In this document: positions 34,193 to 45,342 of the stretch, in pieces | Numbering within the stretch: the stretch's first letter is position 1 | Layout: the number at the start of each line of letters is the position of its first letter | NCBI GenBank assembly: GCA_033032175.1 | Contig: CM065310.1 | Coordinates: 2,418,001-2,482,000 of the forward strand | DNA: 64,000 nucleotides | Source of the DNA: Saturnia japonica | Lineage: Eukaryota; Arthropoda; Insecta; Lepidoptera; Saturniidae | Direction of reading: 5' to 3' | Made by a program: the position numbers and the translations under genes | The notes under the pieces: generated by a model | What the model was told of the DNA's origin: nothing | Seen by the model: the letters and a program-made list of their open reading frames with translations, nothing else | Database searches by the model: none

Positions 34193-36835
34193 CTGTACAA
34201 ATGTTAATATAATAGATACAATAATAATTAAATTAGTGAATGCAAAGAGAGGGAGTCACTTCCAGACATCACTATCATTCACATAATGATTCCATCACTA
34301 TAATAATAAGCCTTTTGCCAGTAAAACCCGCTTGACATGGTCCTTCAACTTGTCCGACAAATCAGTAACGTGCTTCGGGATCTTATTATAGAAGCTAACA
34401 CTTATTACCTAAAAAACTTTTATTAGACTTACTAAGTCTAAAACACGGTAAGAATGATTTCTAGTATTAACATTTTGCTGATCTTTAACAAAATCTCTAG
34501 TATAAACTTACCAACTCGTTTAATTTATTGAATATATCGCGGCTGACTTGGGTCACTACACGGATAAGTGTGATGCTATCGCGAATATTATACCTTATGT
34601 ATGGTCCGGTGAGCTATCCAGTTGAACACAACTGTCGTGTCTAACCTAACAAAAGAAAAAGTTTAATAAAAATATCGTAACAAAAGCCTGGTAGTCGACT
34701 TTCCTACTACTTGCGTAACTTGATAGTATATTTAGTTATGCTTGAAGTGATGAAAGCTCAGTTGTAGCGTATTCGGACAATATTTCAATCGACCTAGATT
34801 CCAATCCTATAATTGTCTTGTATTACTTGTCCTAGAAGTTGCCTTGTAGAAATCGTTACGTAAGGAAAAGCGTTATGCCCCTTCCAATCGTCTTTATCTC
34901 TGTCTATCTCTTTCTATTACATACGAGTTTGTGTGTATGCGATTCCAACAGACGATCATTATGTGTGTCCGTTTGTATGATGCTTCCTCAGAGGGCCGCC
35001 AAATTGCAAAACATTGAACTTGGGGCGGGACCCCTTAGGGTGGTCATTCGTAATAAGTGCACGTTCGGTAATTGAATGGTTTATCAATTATTTTGTATGG
35101 TAAATATATATAAAACTTACATCCCTGTGTTCTTTATGAATTAGACTAACTGAATTTTACATATTTTATTTTATAGTAACTTAGTTCCTGACAGGAGTCT
35201 CCCGACCGCGAACGTTTTTTGCTTATTTAAGCTACTTCTATAAAGTATGTCTTAGTAACAAGGGAAAATGGTGTTAATAGACGCCTTGACAAGCAAAGAA
35301 ACTAGCTTAATGAGATAGCATCTCAAGACGGGCTGTCACTAAAACTGCCAAAAACCAAGTGAAGTATTAGAATTGCCATTTTTATAACGAAGTTACTTAT
35401 TGCGGAGTGCGAGCTAAACTGAAAAAATTGTCCGATCCGACCGACATTAAAAAAAAAAACAAAGAAATATCTATATAAACGAGAAAAAAATGTCCGATCC
35501 GACCGACAAATTAAAAAACAAAAAAATACCTACATAAAATATAGGATTTTCAAAACTATGACAGGCGCGGATTTTACATTGAAAATTTAATGTACTGAAT
35601 AAATTTATAATTTCCTTTATATTTATTTATAATAATAGAATGAAGTCTGGTCATCACATAATATATAGCGAAAAGAATTTTGTTACTCTACTGGGTGGAC
35701 CACGACTCCTCTAGAGTTCTTCTTTTAATTGCTTGGCACAATGTAAAGCGCATATTTGACAGTAAGTTGGAATGAGATAAAAGTATTTATTTAAAAAAAA
35801 ACATATTGGTACAAAAGCAAGCAATTGATCGAAATTTAAAATCTCTCTGCATTTTACTTGCAAAAAAATTTAAAGTCTAATCGTAAATTCGAAATGTAAC
35901 GTAACGGATTGGGGAATTTTTCGTGATCGTACTATTTTATTCGACAAACATAAATAATATTGACACATTAAGGACTATATAACAAGTTTATAATTGGCAA
36001 CTGAATGTATGTTTTTAATCTAATAGTGATGGCCACTAATAGATGGCTATTACCCTGCATAATAATTTATACAATACACTAAACAGTTTCAATACATATC
36101 ATAACAATGTGTTATTATTGTTATGAAAAACTAAATGATTCCAAATTCTTTCAAATCACGTCGTCGAAAATCATAATTGTTAGACCAACTCTCCATTGCG
36201 TTTCTGCCTTCCGTATCGTGGTTCTAATTAACCGTACTTGCTTAAACCTTTCCAAATTGCTTGCCGGTTGTTGCTTCTCTCTTTAGGATCATAGCTTGAA
36301 TTTATTTAACATATTATTTAAAGGTAGTGGAAGCTTTTGAAATCTAAATCGTGGTTCTAGAGATTACCGCGTTCAAACAAAATTTTAAATACGTCCAAAT
36401 ACATAAGGAACCTATAATAATAGTGGCGGCTTATGAAACAAAAAACATGAATGATTATTAAAATTCCAAACAGATTCGTTTTATTTCTACATCCGCGATA
36501 TAAAACAGCTTGCATAAGTGCTCTAACTAATGGATTTTTGTTTTCACTCGTGTACCGCGTTGAAAAATTCGTATGACGTGAATATTTTGTTGATGGAAGA
36601 ATATTTAATAAATACTTACAGTCCAGTATGTAATATAAATAATTTAAATTGTAAATATTATTTTTTAATGCTGGAATAATATAAAAAAATAGCCTAAAAA
36701 CTACTGCTGCTGGACAAAACCTGAAGAAAGTTTTTCATCTTTAAAAAAAAAGGTAATATTTACTGGAATATTAGGCGTGTTTCGAAAACTTTAATATGGA
36801 CGTTTCGGCTATTTTCTTAATTCTCTTTTGTTTTT
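34193..36835. other. No gene seen
   Basis: AT-rich, with a pair of near-identical TGTCCGATCCGACCGACA units at 35428 and 35489 (about 60 bp apart). No exon-like island found. Confidence 0.4.
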
Positions 36836-36890
36836 TAATCGACTTCAACAAAAGAGTAGAGGTTACTCTATTCGAATGTTAATAATATTA
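36836..36890 (-). repeat. Interspersed repeat (family V), end fragment
   Basis: On the minus strand ACATTCGAATAGAGTAACCT and GTTGAAGTCGATTAAAAAAC match the right ends of the copies at 11225 and 62510. Confidence 0.55.
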
Positions 36891-37220
36891 ATATTATATT
36901 ATTTCCATAGTTACTCATGCAAACAACTATCGACAAATCATTCGTATATTGTTTAAAAAAAAAAAAACAAATATATAATAATAATAAACAAACGGCACAA
37001 ATATGTAACCCTCACGAAGAGCTTCATACTTGCGCCGCTCGAGGTCTAAATCTAAATCTAATACATATGATAGATAGAAATAAGCTTATCAATTTTCTAA
37101 ATAATAATTGATCAATATTAAGTACTCGTTTCAAAGCTAGAAGCCAAGAAAACATTTTCTTTAGCAGACGCCTGGATAAGTTACAAATTGTACCCATATT
37201 TTAGACTTAGTAAGCCAAAT

Positions 37221-37328
37221 AGCGTGGGCAGACCCACCACAAGGTGGTCAGATAACGTGGTAAAGAACCGGTCGTTGTGGTGATCTTGAAGGGTGTCCTA
37301 TGTGTTGCAATGGATGTCTTTCGGATGA
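37221..37328 (+). pseudogene. LINE ORF2 C-terminal remnant
   Basis: The frame reads SVGRPTTRWSDNVVKNRSLW, then a stop, and resumes with VSYVLQWMSFG and a TGA. This is the C-terminal end of a lepidopteran non-LTR retrotransposon protein, with an internal deletion and two nonsense codons. ATGATGATGA follows, as in the 3' tails of such LINEs. Related to the inverted remnant at 40265-40645. Confidence 0.7.
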
Positions 37329-37464
37329 AATGATGATGAACTAAATAAAAGTTCTCCTCCTTTCTGTACATCCACTATAAATTATATTAACTGTAAACAA
37401 TACAATATATAGTACCTATTTTAAAAAAAATACTAAAACAAATATTGAAAAACTCGTTCAAATT

Positions 37465-37590
37465 CCTTGTCGGTTCTTTTCGATGACTGGGATGTTTTCC
37501 GGGCCGGTGGCAATGTTTTGACGCTAAAAGATGCCTTTTTAGGACCTAAATTGAATAAAGTGTATCTTTTTAATCGCAGTTGCTAACTTA
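37465..37590 (+). repeat. Interspersed repeat (family Y)
   Basis: Second copy, with GTCGGTTCTTTTCGATGACT, GGGATGTTTTCCGGGCCGGT and TTTTTAGGACCTAAATTGAA. Confidence 0.65.
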
Positions 37591-37649
37591 CGCCTTCCAG
37601 TCTGATTTTTATTTGCACAATTATGTAGTATAATTTAGGTAATATATTA

Positions 37650-37957
37650 TCTACTATACTTAAAATATTATAATTTTTTTTTGTTTGTTTGAATTCGCTA
37701 TTCTCTGTAACAACCAGTTAGATTTAGAAAATATTATTTTTAATTTATAGCCAATTTATTGAGGAAGATTTTAGGTTATATAACTTTACGCTACAGCCCT
37801 AAAGAGCGAAGAAGTAACCATAAACGTCAAGCGATCTGGTAAACTGGCAAATACGGGAAGTGAGAACATCGATAAGTTACACGGGAGCATCAGTAACGGT
37901 GAGGTGGAGAATTGATCGAATAAATTTAACACGGGTAAAACCGTGGGGCACGGTTAG
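37650..37957 (+). mobile_element. Helitron-like element
   Basis: It starts TCTACTATACTTAAAATATT after A and ends GTGGGGCACGGTTAG before T, close to the TC...CTAG|T pattern (CTAG has become TTAG). Body phrases TTATTGAGGAAG and TATAACTTTACGCTACA match the 43806 copy. Confidence 0.55.
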
Positions 37958-38053
37958 TGTGTTAATAAAATTGCCTCAAACTAAGCATAAAAGAAAATAA
38001 ATTATCTTTCAAATTATAATAAAAATGCAACTTTAAGTCATTATATACGTGCG

Positions 38054-38347
38054 ATGCTCACAATAGTAAAAAAGAGAAATCATTACGTTTTCCATGAAAA
38101 TCCCCCTACAACATATTATTACTGTCCGGAAGAGGATCCTCAAATTAAGAACTTCAAACGCCACATGCGGTTACTCATAACGCTCTCAAAACACAAAGGG
38201 AAATGCCAGACAAAGTACATATTCAAAATATTCGCGTCCACAAATCATATCCCTTTCAGAAGCCGTAAAAGCATTCTTAAAACAAGAACGAAAAAAGAAT
38301 CAAGGCAACACTACCGATGCGTCTGCGGTGGGAGTTATAAGTTGTAG
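38054..38347 (+). CDS. Hypothetical 97-aa basic protein
   Basis: ATG-to-stop frame with Cys/His residues: a YYYCPEEDP...H...H run at about residues 21-46 and a final YRCVCGGSYKL. It is strongly basic and lies 97 bp after a Helitron-like element. The Cys/His pattern is only loosely zinc-finger-like and incomplete. No family recognised; could be a broken transposon or zinc-finger exon, or chance. Confidence 0.25.
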   Translation: MLTIVKKRNHYVFHENPPTTYYYCPEEDPQIKNFKRHMRLLITLSKHKGKCQTKYIFKIFASTNHIPFRSRKSILKTRTKKESRQHYRCVCGGSYKL

Positions 38348-38799
38348 CGGATGTCACATAGACAGCGATTTATCACTAGAGTTTTCAGACAGGAAATTGT
38401 TTAATTATTTAGTGTTTTTATATTTGATATTTAATCTTATGTTATTTTACCAAATATTTTATAATTTTATTGGAATCGGTCATTGTATACAAGAGAAGTG
38501 AATTCGAAATAATAGCAAGGATAAGGAATTTCGAGTTTCCTCAAAACATATAAAAACATCAGTGGGGAGCAAGCACTTTACTGTAACGTTGGACTAAGTT
38601 TAATACATTTAAATAATGGCTTAGATATTTTAGAACGTTAGAACCTTTACGGGTGTAGAATAACATAATTAGAACTGAGATATTCAAGCCAAGCTAACGT
38701 GCACGTGGTGTAGTTTAATGAGTATAGAAATTGTAATAGCAGGGTGGTAGGGCGGTACAGCGACTGAAATCGCGACCACCATGCATACTATGGTAAAAA

Positions 38800-38985
38800 A
38801 CCCTACAAAGTGATTGGCCTATGTACGTTGTGCTTCGGGACCAGCAATGCATATCCAATTTCTATTTACGCAAGTGGGCATAATATAGATTTTTCTCTTG
38901 GTGGTAGCTACTGTTTTTGGACCATACTTGTGCTAACCATCAGACACAGTTCTATGGCTTTGCCATGCTACCATGAAATGTTAAG
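38800..38985 (+). repeat. Interspersed repeat (family Z)
   Basis: TGTGCTTCGGGACCAGCAAT, CCAATTTCTATTTACGCAAG, CTGTTTTTGGACCATACTTG and AACCATCAGACACAGTTCTA match the other family Z copies in order. Confidence 0.55.
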
Positions 38986-39439
38986 ATCGAATCTAAACTT
39001 TTTTATATGATCAAACTATCACGAAAATAAATCGTTTTACACTGACATTGGCAAATGTCACTGCGACGTCGATTAAATAAATGAACAATGTTTTATATCA
39101 TTGAGCGATAACGAAAACGAAAGTTTATTCTTGTCTTTAGAGTTCCAATAATCTTATTAGATCTTCTTAACTGGTCGGTTTTTTATAAATCTTTTCTTGT
39201 TTAAGCTGTTGTTTCTAAATAAATACGTAATAATTTATTGAAAAAAAAAAAACTACTGACACTTAAAATACTTCATATTATGTACAAAATACCATAAATA
39301 ACATGTAATAAATTCAACGTTTATGACAATAATTATTATATATATATATTTCATTACAACTCCAAAATTTTTAGGACTATTATAAATTTAATCTTGGCCG
39401 CAATATACCTACATTAGAAAATTCTATATCACAATAAAA

Positions 39440-39620
39440 AAAACCTTGCGTACTTATTGACTTGTTGCATGCCGCTTCCCGCGTACAGTCGCACCGCAGC
39501 CCACAAAAGAAGCGTTTGAAATACGTCAGTGAATCACAGCGTGAAGGAGGAATGCGTTAATAAACCACAAGCATGCCCGGATTGTCGACGCGTACATACT
39601 CGGCCGCACGTTGTAGTTTA
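39440..39620. other. GC-rich island, unexplained
   Basis: A patch of about 55% GC in AT-rich DNA with several CpGs (CGTCGACGCGTACATACTCG near 39587). No long frame on either strand. It may be a promoter, a non-coding exon, or a repeat fragment. Confidence 0.3.
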
Positions 39621-39713
39621 ATGGCAGTAGTAAAAATATTTTGAAACTATAGGTCTAATAATGGGACATTATAACAGGGTATAATGTTTTAAATAAAATT
39701 TAATATTATTTTG

Positions 39714-40259
39714 TTATAGACAATTAATAAAATTGAAGTGTCTGTTTGTAATTTCAAATTAACAGCTTTTTACTAAATGCATATGAAAGTATATACGATA
39801 TTTAAAATATAAAACCAATTTTTTAATTTTTGTCTGTCTGTCTGCCTGCTTGTCAGTCTGTATGTCTGTCTGTTTGTTCCGGGTAATCTCCGAAACGCTT
39901 GTACCGATTTTGACAGGACTTTCACAGGTAGATATCTGATTTTATAGGAAGTAACTTAGGCAACTTTTATTTTAGAAAAAGAATTAGGTTTCCGCACAAA
40001 TAAAAAGAAACCCGGTAATGTGAATCAATTCGGGCTCTTAAATAGTTTAAGCTAAGTAAACCATATGATATATAGCAAATTAATGCTCTAAACAAATGTA
40101 GACATTATAAGACCTACAAAAAAATCAGCGAAAGTATGCGTCTATCTTCTAAGGAACACTCACAATAAGCATTTTTGTCTTTAAAATTGCCAGGAGCGGA
40201 GAGCAATATTCGCGAGGGTATTCTGTAGTCCACCTGAGCGAAGCCATAGGCACAGCTAG
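39714..40259 (+). mobile_element. Helitron-like element (family U)
   Basis: It begins near TTATAGACAATTAATAAAATTG and ends GCACAGCTAG before T. Landmarks: GTCTGTCTG microsatellite, TTCCGGGTAATCTCCGAAAC, CCGATTTTGACAGGACTTTC and ATAAGCATTTTTGTCTTTAA. Co-linear with 44799-45342 and 58818-59310. No coding frame. Confidence 0.7.
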
Positions 40260-40264
40260 TGTAT

Positions 40265-40645
40265 AATAAATCTGTTTAAGTAAAACTTTTGGCTCAACTT
40301 CATTATCATCATTACCACTCCAAATATCATCACAACGACCGGTCCTGTGCTGTCTGCATCCAACGGCTTTTCGCAACCTCTACCTGGTCGTCGATCCACC
40401 TTGTGGCGGGTCTTCCCACGCTGCGTCTTCCGGTACGTGACCGCCACTCGAGAACTCTTTTCCTCCTTCTTTTTTTTCTTTTTCTTTTTCTCCATCGGCT
40501 ATCAGTTCTACGAGCTACGTGGTCCACCTAATACGACTTAAGTCTAGCTATTCTAAAAACTATGTCCGTGACTTTGGTTCTTCTTATTTCTGATTTCTGA
40601 AACTCCGAGCATAGCCCTTTCAATTGCCCTTTGAGAGACCTTGAA
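40265..40645 (-). pseudogene. LINE ORF2 C-terminal remnant
   Basis: On the minus strand the order is SQRAIERAMLGVSEIRN, a frameshift, EIRRTKVTDI, an in-frame stop, VARRTDSRW, a Lys/Arg run, VLEWRSRTGRRSVGRP and WMQTAQDRSL. This is the conserved tail of a lepidopteran non-LTR retrotransposon protein, here with a purine-run expansion, a frameshift and stops. It lies 5 bases after a Helitron-like end. Confidence 0.75.
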
Positions 40646-40734
40646 CTTTCTTATAAGGCCCATAGTTAACGACCATAATAGGTACAACTTATAATTACGG
40701 AAATGTTGTTTGTAATTTAAAAAAAAAAACAAAA

Positions 40735-40890
40735 AACCCGATCGAGTTTCTTGCCGATTGTTCTATATGAATGGGATTTTTTTACGAACTGGTTATTAGC
40801 GGTTATACTACACTTACACCACTGCGTATTCATTCATAAGTGCTTTCTTAGGGCCTAAATTGAATTAATTATTTTTGATATGATTTTGAT
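40735..40890 (+). repeat. Interspersed repeat (family Y)
   Basis: Third copy, with CGATCGAGTTTCTTGCCGAT, TCATAAGTGCTTTCTTAGGG and CCTAAATTGAATTA. Confidence 0.6.
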
Positions 40891-40929
40891 TGCAATGAGT
40901 ACATAAGGTACATAAAAATAATTCTGTAC

Positions 40930-41370
40930 CTAGATTATAATATACTGTACGTAATATTTAAAATGGGTCAGCAAGAGGGACTCTGAAACTATATGAGAGA
41001 GAGAAATATGTTCTAAAACACCTTGACATTCATTTTAAAAATCAAAAATAAATGCATTCATGTATTTTTAGAGAAACTTATACACGAGTCGGGAGTCGAA
41101 CCTAATCATTGTTAAAAAATAAAGGTATATCATTTTATTACGAAAATGAAGAGTGTATGTTATAAGGAATAAATGTTGCTAGGAAATCATGTTTCTAAAA
41201 TTAAAAGAAAATGCTATAATTAATTATTTTGTTTTGAAATGTTCACATAACAGTCATTTTCTTGGATACAATAGTATTCAACTCTTTTAGGTGAGGGTTT
41301 TGTGTATTTGGTTTGTATTTGGTTTCAAGGGGTGAGTTTTTATAGTCCATGTATGCGAATTGTACGCATT
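40930..41370 (+). repeat. Left arm of a long imperfect inverted repeat
   Basis: This arm is the reverse complement of about 41905-42415. Matched blocks in order: ACTCTGAAACTATATGAGAG; AGAAATATGTTCTAAA; TGCATTCATGTATTTT; ACTTATACACGAGTCGGGAG; TCGAACCTAATCATTGTTA; AAGGAATAAATG; TTGCTAGG; TTTTGAAATGTTCACA; TCATTTTCTTGGATACAATA; TTCAACTCTTTTA. By eye the identity is about 80%, higher near the inner part. It has a gap relative to the right arm at the AAGGAATAAATG / TTGCTAGG junction. No frame. Confidence 0.8.
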
Positions 41371-41904
41371 AATTTTAAATTTTCTTTCGACATCAATCTT
41401 GTATCACAAAACTCAGTGTGGCAACATTGAGTGAAGCTACTTTCTTCTTTAATGTTGGTTTGTCAAGTATGCAGTGTTTTTTTTTAAAGACCTTTCATTA
41501 AAATATCTAAATTAAAACAAAGTATTTAACTGTGAAAGAAAACCGTCAACCAGTAAATATTACCAAAATGAACATACAGCCGACTTTAAATGTGTCGTTG
41601 CTGGTTTTGTAAACTTTCAGTTTTTACGTAACCACACAAGACATAATTTGGTGTAGTTAAATCTGGTAACTTTATATGTACTAATTGTTTTTTTTTAATA
41701 TTTATCATTTATGAAGTCCGTTGTGTATTGTGTATCGATGCTCCATATTATTATAAATACACTCGGAATATGTTTCCATCCAATATTTCACGTAGGAATT
41801 GGAATTATTATGCAGAGGTCCAACTTAGTAGTTAAATGAAATGTAACGACCTAGTCTTTCCTGTAATAGACGAATCACAACTCAACTTTTTAAATAATAA
41901 CTTT
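41371..41904. other. Spacer of the long inverted repeat
   Basis: About 530 bp of AT-rich sequence between the arms, with no coding frame or transposase fragment. Confidence 0.5.
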
Positions 41905-42415
41905 CAACAAACATGGATTATAAACGAGTTCGCCAAACTTAACCCCACTTTATTATTTTTTGTGGGGTTAAATTAGTTACTTAAAAGTGTTGATTACTAT
42001 TGTATCCAAGAAAATGGCTGTTATTGTGAAAATTTCAAAATAAAACTCTAAAATTCAGCATTTTAGACCAGGGTTACCTAGCAACATATCCCTAAGTTCG
42101 GTGAAGCTGTAAAAGCCACAGCGGCTTCAGGGCCCCTAAGGCTGACAGTGTAGTCAATTCTAAAAAAAATAATCATTTATTCCTTTAAACCTACAATATC
42201 AAATATCAATAAAGTTACATTCTTTTTTTCTAAAAATGATTAGGTTCGATTCCCGACTAGTGCATAAGTATTTTTAAAATGTATGAATGCAGGTTTTCTT
42301 ATCTTAAAAATCGATGTCATGATTCTTTAGTACATATTTCTCTATCTCTTATAGTTTCAGAGTTCCCCCCATTGGACCTATTTAAATGTTAAAATTCTGT
42401 ATAACTTACTAAGGG
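41905..42415 (-). repeat. Right arm of a long imperfect inverted repeat
   Basis: Carries the counterparts of the left arm on the minus strand, plus about 90 extra bases (about 42085-42170, GC-richer). The plus strand contains GGTTCGATTCCCGACTAG, which resembles a tRNA box B, but no box A is seen. Confidence 0.8.
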
Positions 42416-42419
42416 CAAA

Positions 42420-43805
42420 AAGATACTTTTCAATTGGCATAAGAAATAAATAAAAAAATATTCAGCATGAAAGGGAATAAGTCAGACGTGAATAATATTA
42501 CTGGGGGCGAGATAAAAAAAAAACGCCAACGAATTGAAATAATCATCCAATTTGCGTCTCAGATACGGGACATAAGATGGCGACGTTTCAAATTAATCTG
42601 AAATCACTTGGCAACTAGAACGAGATGAACCAGCGATAAGATGAGCCTTGCAGACGGACAAGCCTGACGGTTCCGTATTCCCTCTGATTAGAGATACGCA
42701 AGTAAATTTATCGAATATCGATAAGTGTATTATGCAGGGAGAGAGACGGTCGGTAGAAGTCTGCAAATACTATTGATTTGATTTTTTTTTAATTCACTAA
42801 TAGGCACCTACACTATCGCTTAGTAATATAGTTTATTTTTAATTCTTATTAAATTTTATATCGTAATTAACGTGACGAAATCACGGGCGGCTACTTGTTG
42901 CTTAAAATTTAGACACAGATATAAAATAGATTCAGTTATTTAAAAGTCTTTTGACTAGATATTGATGTGTTATGTGGTGATTTTTATATTATTTCATAAA
43001 CTTGTTTTATTTGACCCTATGTTATATAATTTAGTGATGCTGTTTGATTATTTTATAGAAATATAGTGGATTATAAATTTAATAATAACTTGGGACGTGC
43101 ATTTTAAGTTGTGCATTATCTTGTTAGAGCTGTGTTTGAAGATTACAAGAATAATTACAAAAGTATTCTATTCACGTAACGTTGGCAAGTTTGTCGATGG
43201 AAACAATTTGCATTTATAAAAAATGAAAAGAAGAAGTTATCTATTAAAGATAGGAACGTCGATAGAGATTGTCCGCGTCTATCGCATCACTATCATACGA
43301 GGTGTTCCATCGTTTACGATAAATGGATACGGTTTGTTTTCCAATATACATTCTATCGATGGTAATCGAATCGTGTCTTGGAACGGAGCCAACACGTAAT
43401 AATGATAAATATGTGGTAGAAATACCTCACTGAGGTCGTCTGAAAGCGAATGTGCGCAAAGGGCGTATAATCTGATTTATATGTTATTCAGTTTTATGAT
43501 GGATCAGGTGTAATGTTGTCGTTGATATTAAATCTGTGAAATTTTAGGAAATATTACTTTATTTTTGGACTTCTTTGAAGGTAAACGTTGTTTGATCTTT
43601 GCTCTAATTTTCCTTTAGCGAAGTGTGTGAAGTTAGGAATTGGCTTTGGCGTTAGTAGGTAAACGCTATGGAGTTGACTTTTGTTTTATTATTCATACAT
43701 ACAAAAACTACTTTATTCATCTATAAAATGTTTAGTATTTTGTTTACTTTATCTATATTATGTTATTTGTGTGTGTTTTAATACCATTAAAAATCATTAA
43801 CTAAA
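42420..43805. other. No gene seen
   Basis: AT-rich, with a GC-richer patch at 42540-42760. No exon with splice sites found. Confidence 0.4.
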
Positions 43806-44407
43806 TATATACTACTATCATAAAGCTGAAGAGTTTGTTTGGTTGAACACGCTAATCCCAAGAACTACTAGTCAAATGGAAAAATGTTCGATTGTTGAAT
43901 AGTCCATTTATTGAGAAAGGCTATAGGCTATATAACATCACGCTATGGATAATAGGAGCGGAGCATCGATTAAAAATGTTAGAAAAACGGGCAAATTTTA
44001 TTTCTTTTGAGAGCTTCCATTGCGTTCGCTGCATAAACGGTTAAACTAAAAATAGTCCGCCATAGCATATGGCTATCTTTTAAGGTTTATTTAATATAAC
44101 CTTTTTTATGGTAATAAAATTTGTTCCAAAATAATGAATTATTTACGAAGGTGTTTTTATATACATACTTTATTCATAATAAGTATTTATATTGAACAAA
44201 ACTGACCTTTACAGTAATTGATTTAAATGAATATTTTAGGAGGGCAGCAAAATAATGATAAAGTACCGCCAGCGCATTTATATTATGCAGAATAATATGG
44301 GAGGCGGGCGGCACCTAATAATACAGTACCTATAACCAACTCTCTCTAACCCTTTCTCTCTCTCTCTCTCTCTTAGATGATGTAGACGAAGTTGCGCAGG
44401 GCAGCTA
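43806..44407 (+). mobile_element. Helitron-like element, uninterrupted sister of 12446-13722
   Basis: The 5' end TATATACTACTATCATAAAG is a slightly decayed TCTATACTAATATTATAAAG. The 3' end GGGCAGCTAG precedes T. It contains AATAGGAGCGGAGCAT, TTTTTTATGGTAATAAAATT, GAATTATTTACGAAGGTGTT, GGCGGGCGGCACC and a CT microsatellite (44353-44374). It shows the pre-insertion site for the solo LTR. Confidence 0.75.
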
Positions 44408-44454
44408 GTTACATATAGTTTGGATTTTTTTATCCATTAAATTAGGTGGCGAAT

Positions 44455-44666
44455 AAGTATTACTTTGTCTGTTGCAGTCCTTTCAAATCATCTTTATAGA
44501 TGATTCATCTAGCCACGGGACATCCCATCTTACTTTTACCGAAATGTGGTCTTCAGTCGAAAACTCATTTATTCCAACAGTTATTGGTTATTCGGCAGAT
44601 GAGACTGGTCCATCCCTACCTCAGCTTTCTGACCCATTTAAAGTCGCTATTTATGTATGTTCCTGA
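44455..44666 (+). CDS. Possible exon or chance frame, unknown
   Basis: A pyrimidine-rich TTTGTCTGTTGCAG acceptor-like site at 44466-44479 precedes a 60-odd-codon open frame ending in TGA at 44664-44666. The product has no known motif. Its base composition is more exon-like than its surroundings. Listed as low confidence only. Confidence 0.2.
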
Positions 44667-44798
44667 ACACGACTGAAAAATACGTCCGCTGCAAAGTTAC
44701 ACTCACAACTAGTACCCGATGAGCGATTTAGTACAATCTGTCAATATTAGGTACATTAAAATTAGTTAAATTCAAAAATTGTTAGAAATGCAAGGTGA

Positions 44799-45342
44799 TC
44801 TATATAATTAATATAAATGAACTGTATGTTTTTAATGTCAATATAAGAGTTTTTTTATTAAATTCACCTGAAAGTATATACGATACTTATAAAAAAGAAA
44901 AGAAATTGTTAAAAAAATCGCTGTCTGTCTGTTTGTTCCGGGTAATTTCTGAAACGGTTGGAACGATTTTGACTGAACTTACACTGGCAGATAGTTGATG
45001 TTATACGGACTAACTTAGGCTACTTTTATTTTAGTAAAAATAATTAGGGTCCCACGCAAATAAAAAAGAACTGGTCATGGTGAATCAATTCGGTCCCTTA
45101 AATGGCTTATGCTGAGTAAACCATAAGCGATATAACAAATTAATAAACTAAATAATTGTAGGTCTTAAAAAGACCTACAAAAAAGCCATCGAGAGTATAT
45201 GTCTATCTCTATCTGCTAAGGATCACCAACAATAAGCATTTTTGTTTTTAAAATAACGAGGAGCGGAGGTAGAATTATTCGCGTGCGACCCCGATAGACG
45301 GTATTTTGTAGTCCACGCGAGCGCAGCCGCGTGCACGGCTAA
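44799..45342 (+). mobile_element. Helitron-like element (family U)
   Basis: It starts TCTATATAATTAATATAAAT and ends GTGCACGGCTAA. The CTRR rule is met, although the family usually ends CTAG. It is co-linear with 39714 and 58818. Confidence 0.65.

Noticed and set aside
40256..40541. Several overlapping frames on both strands, one Lys-rich
   Set aside because: All are shadows of, or purine-run artefacts in, the LINE remnant at 40265-40645.
42238..42262. tRNA-like GGTTCGATTCCCGACTAG in the right arm of the inverted repeat
   Set aside because: No box A or cloverleaf upstream; reported only as part of the inverted repeat.
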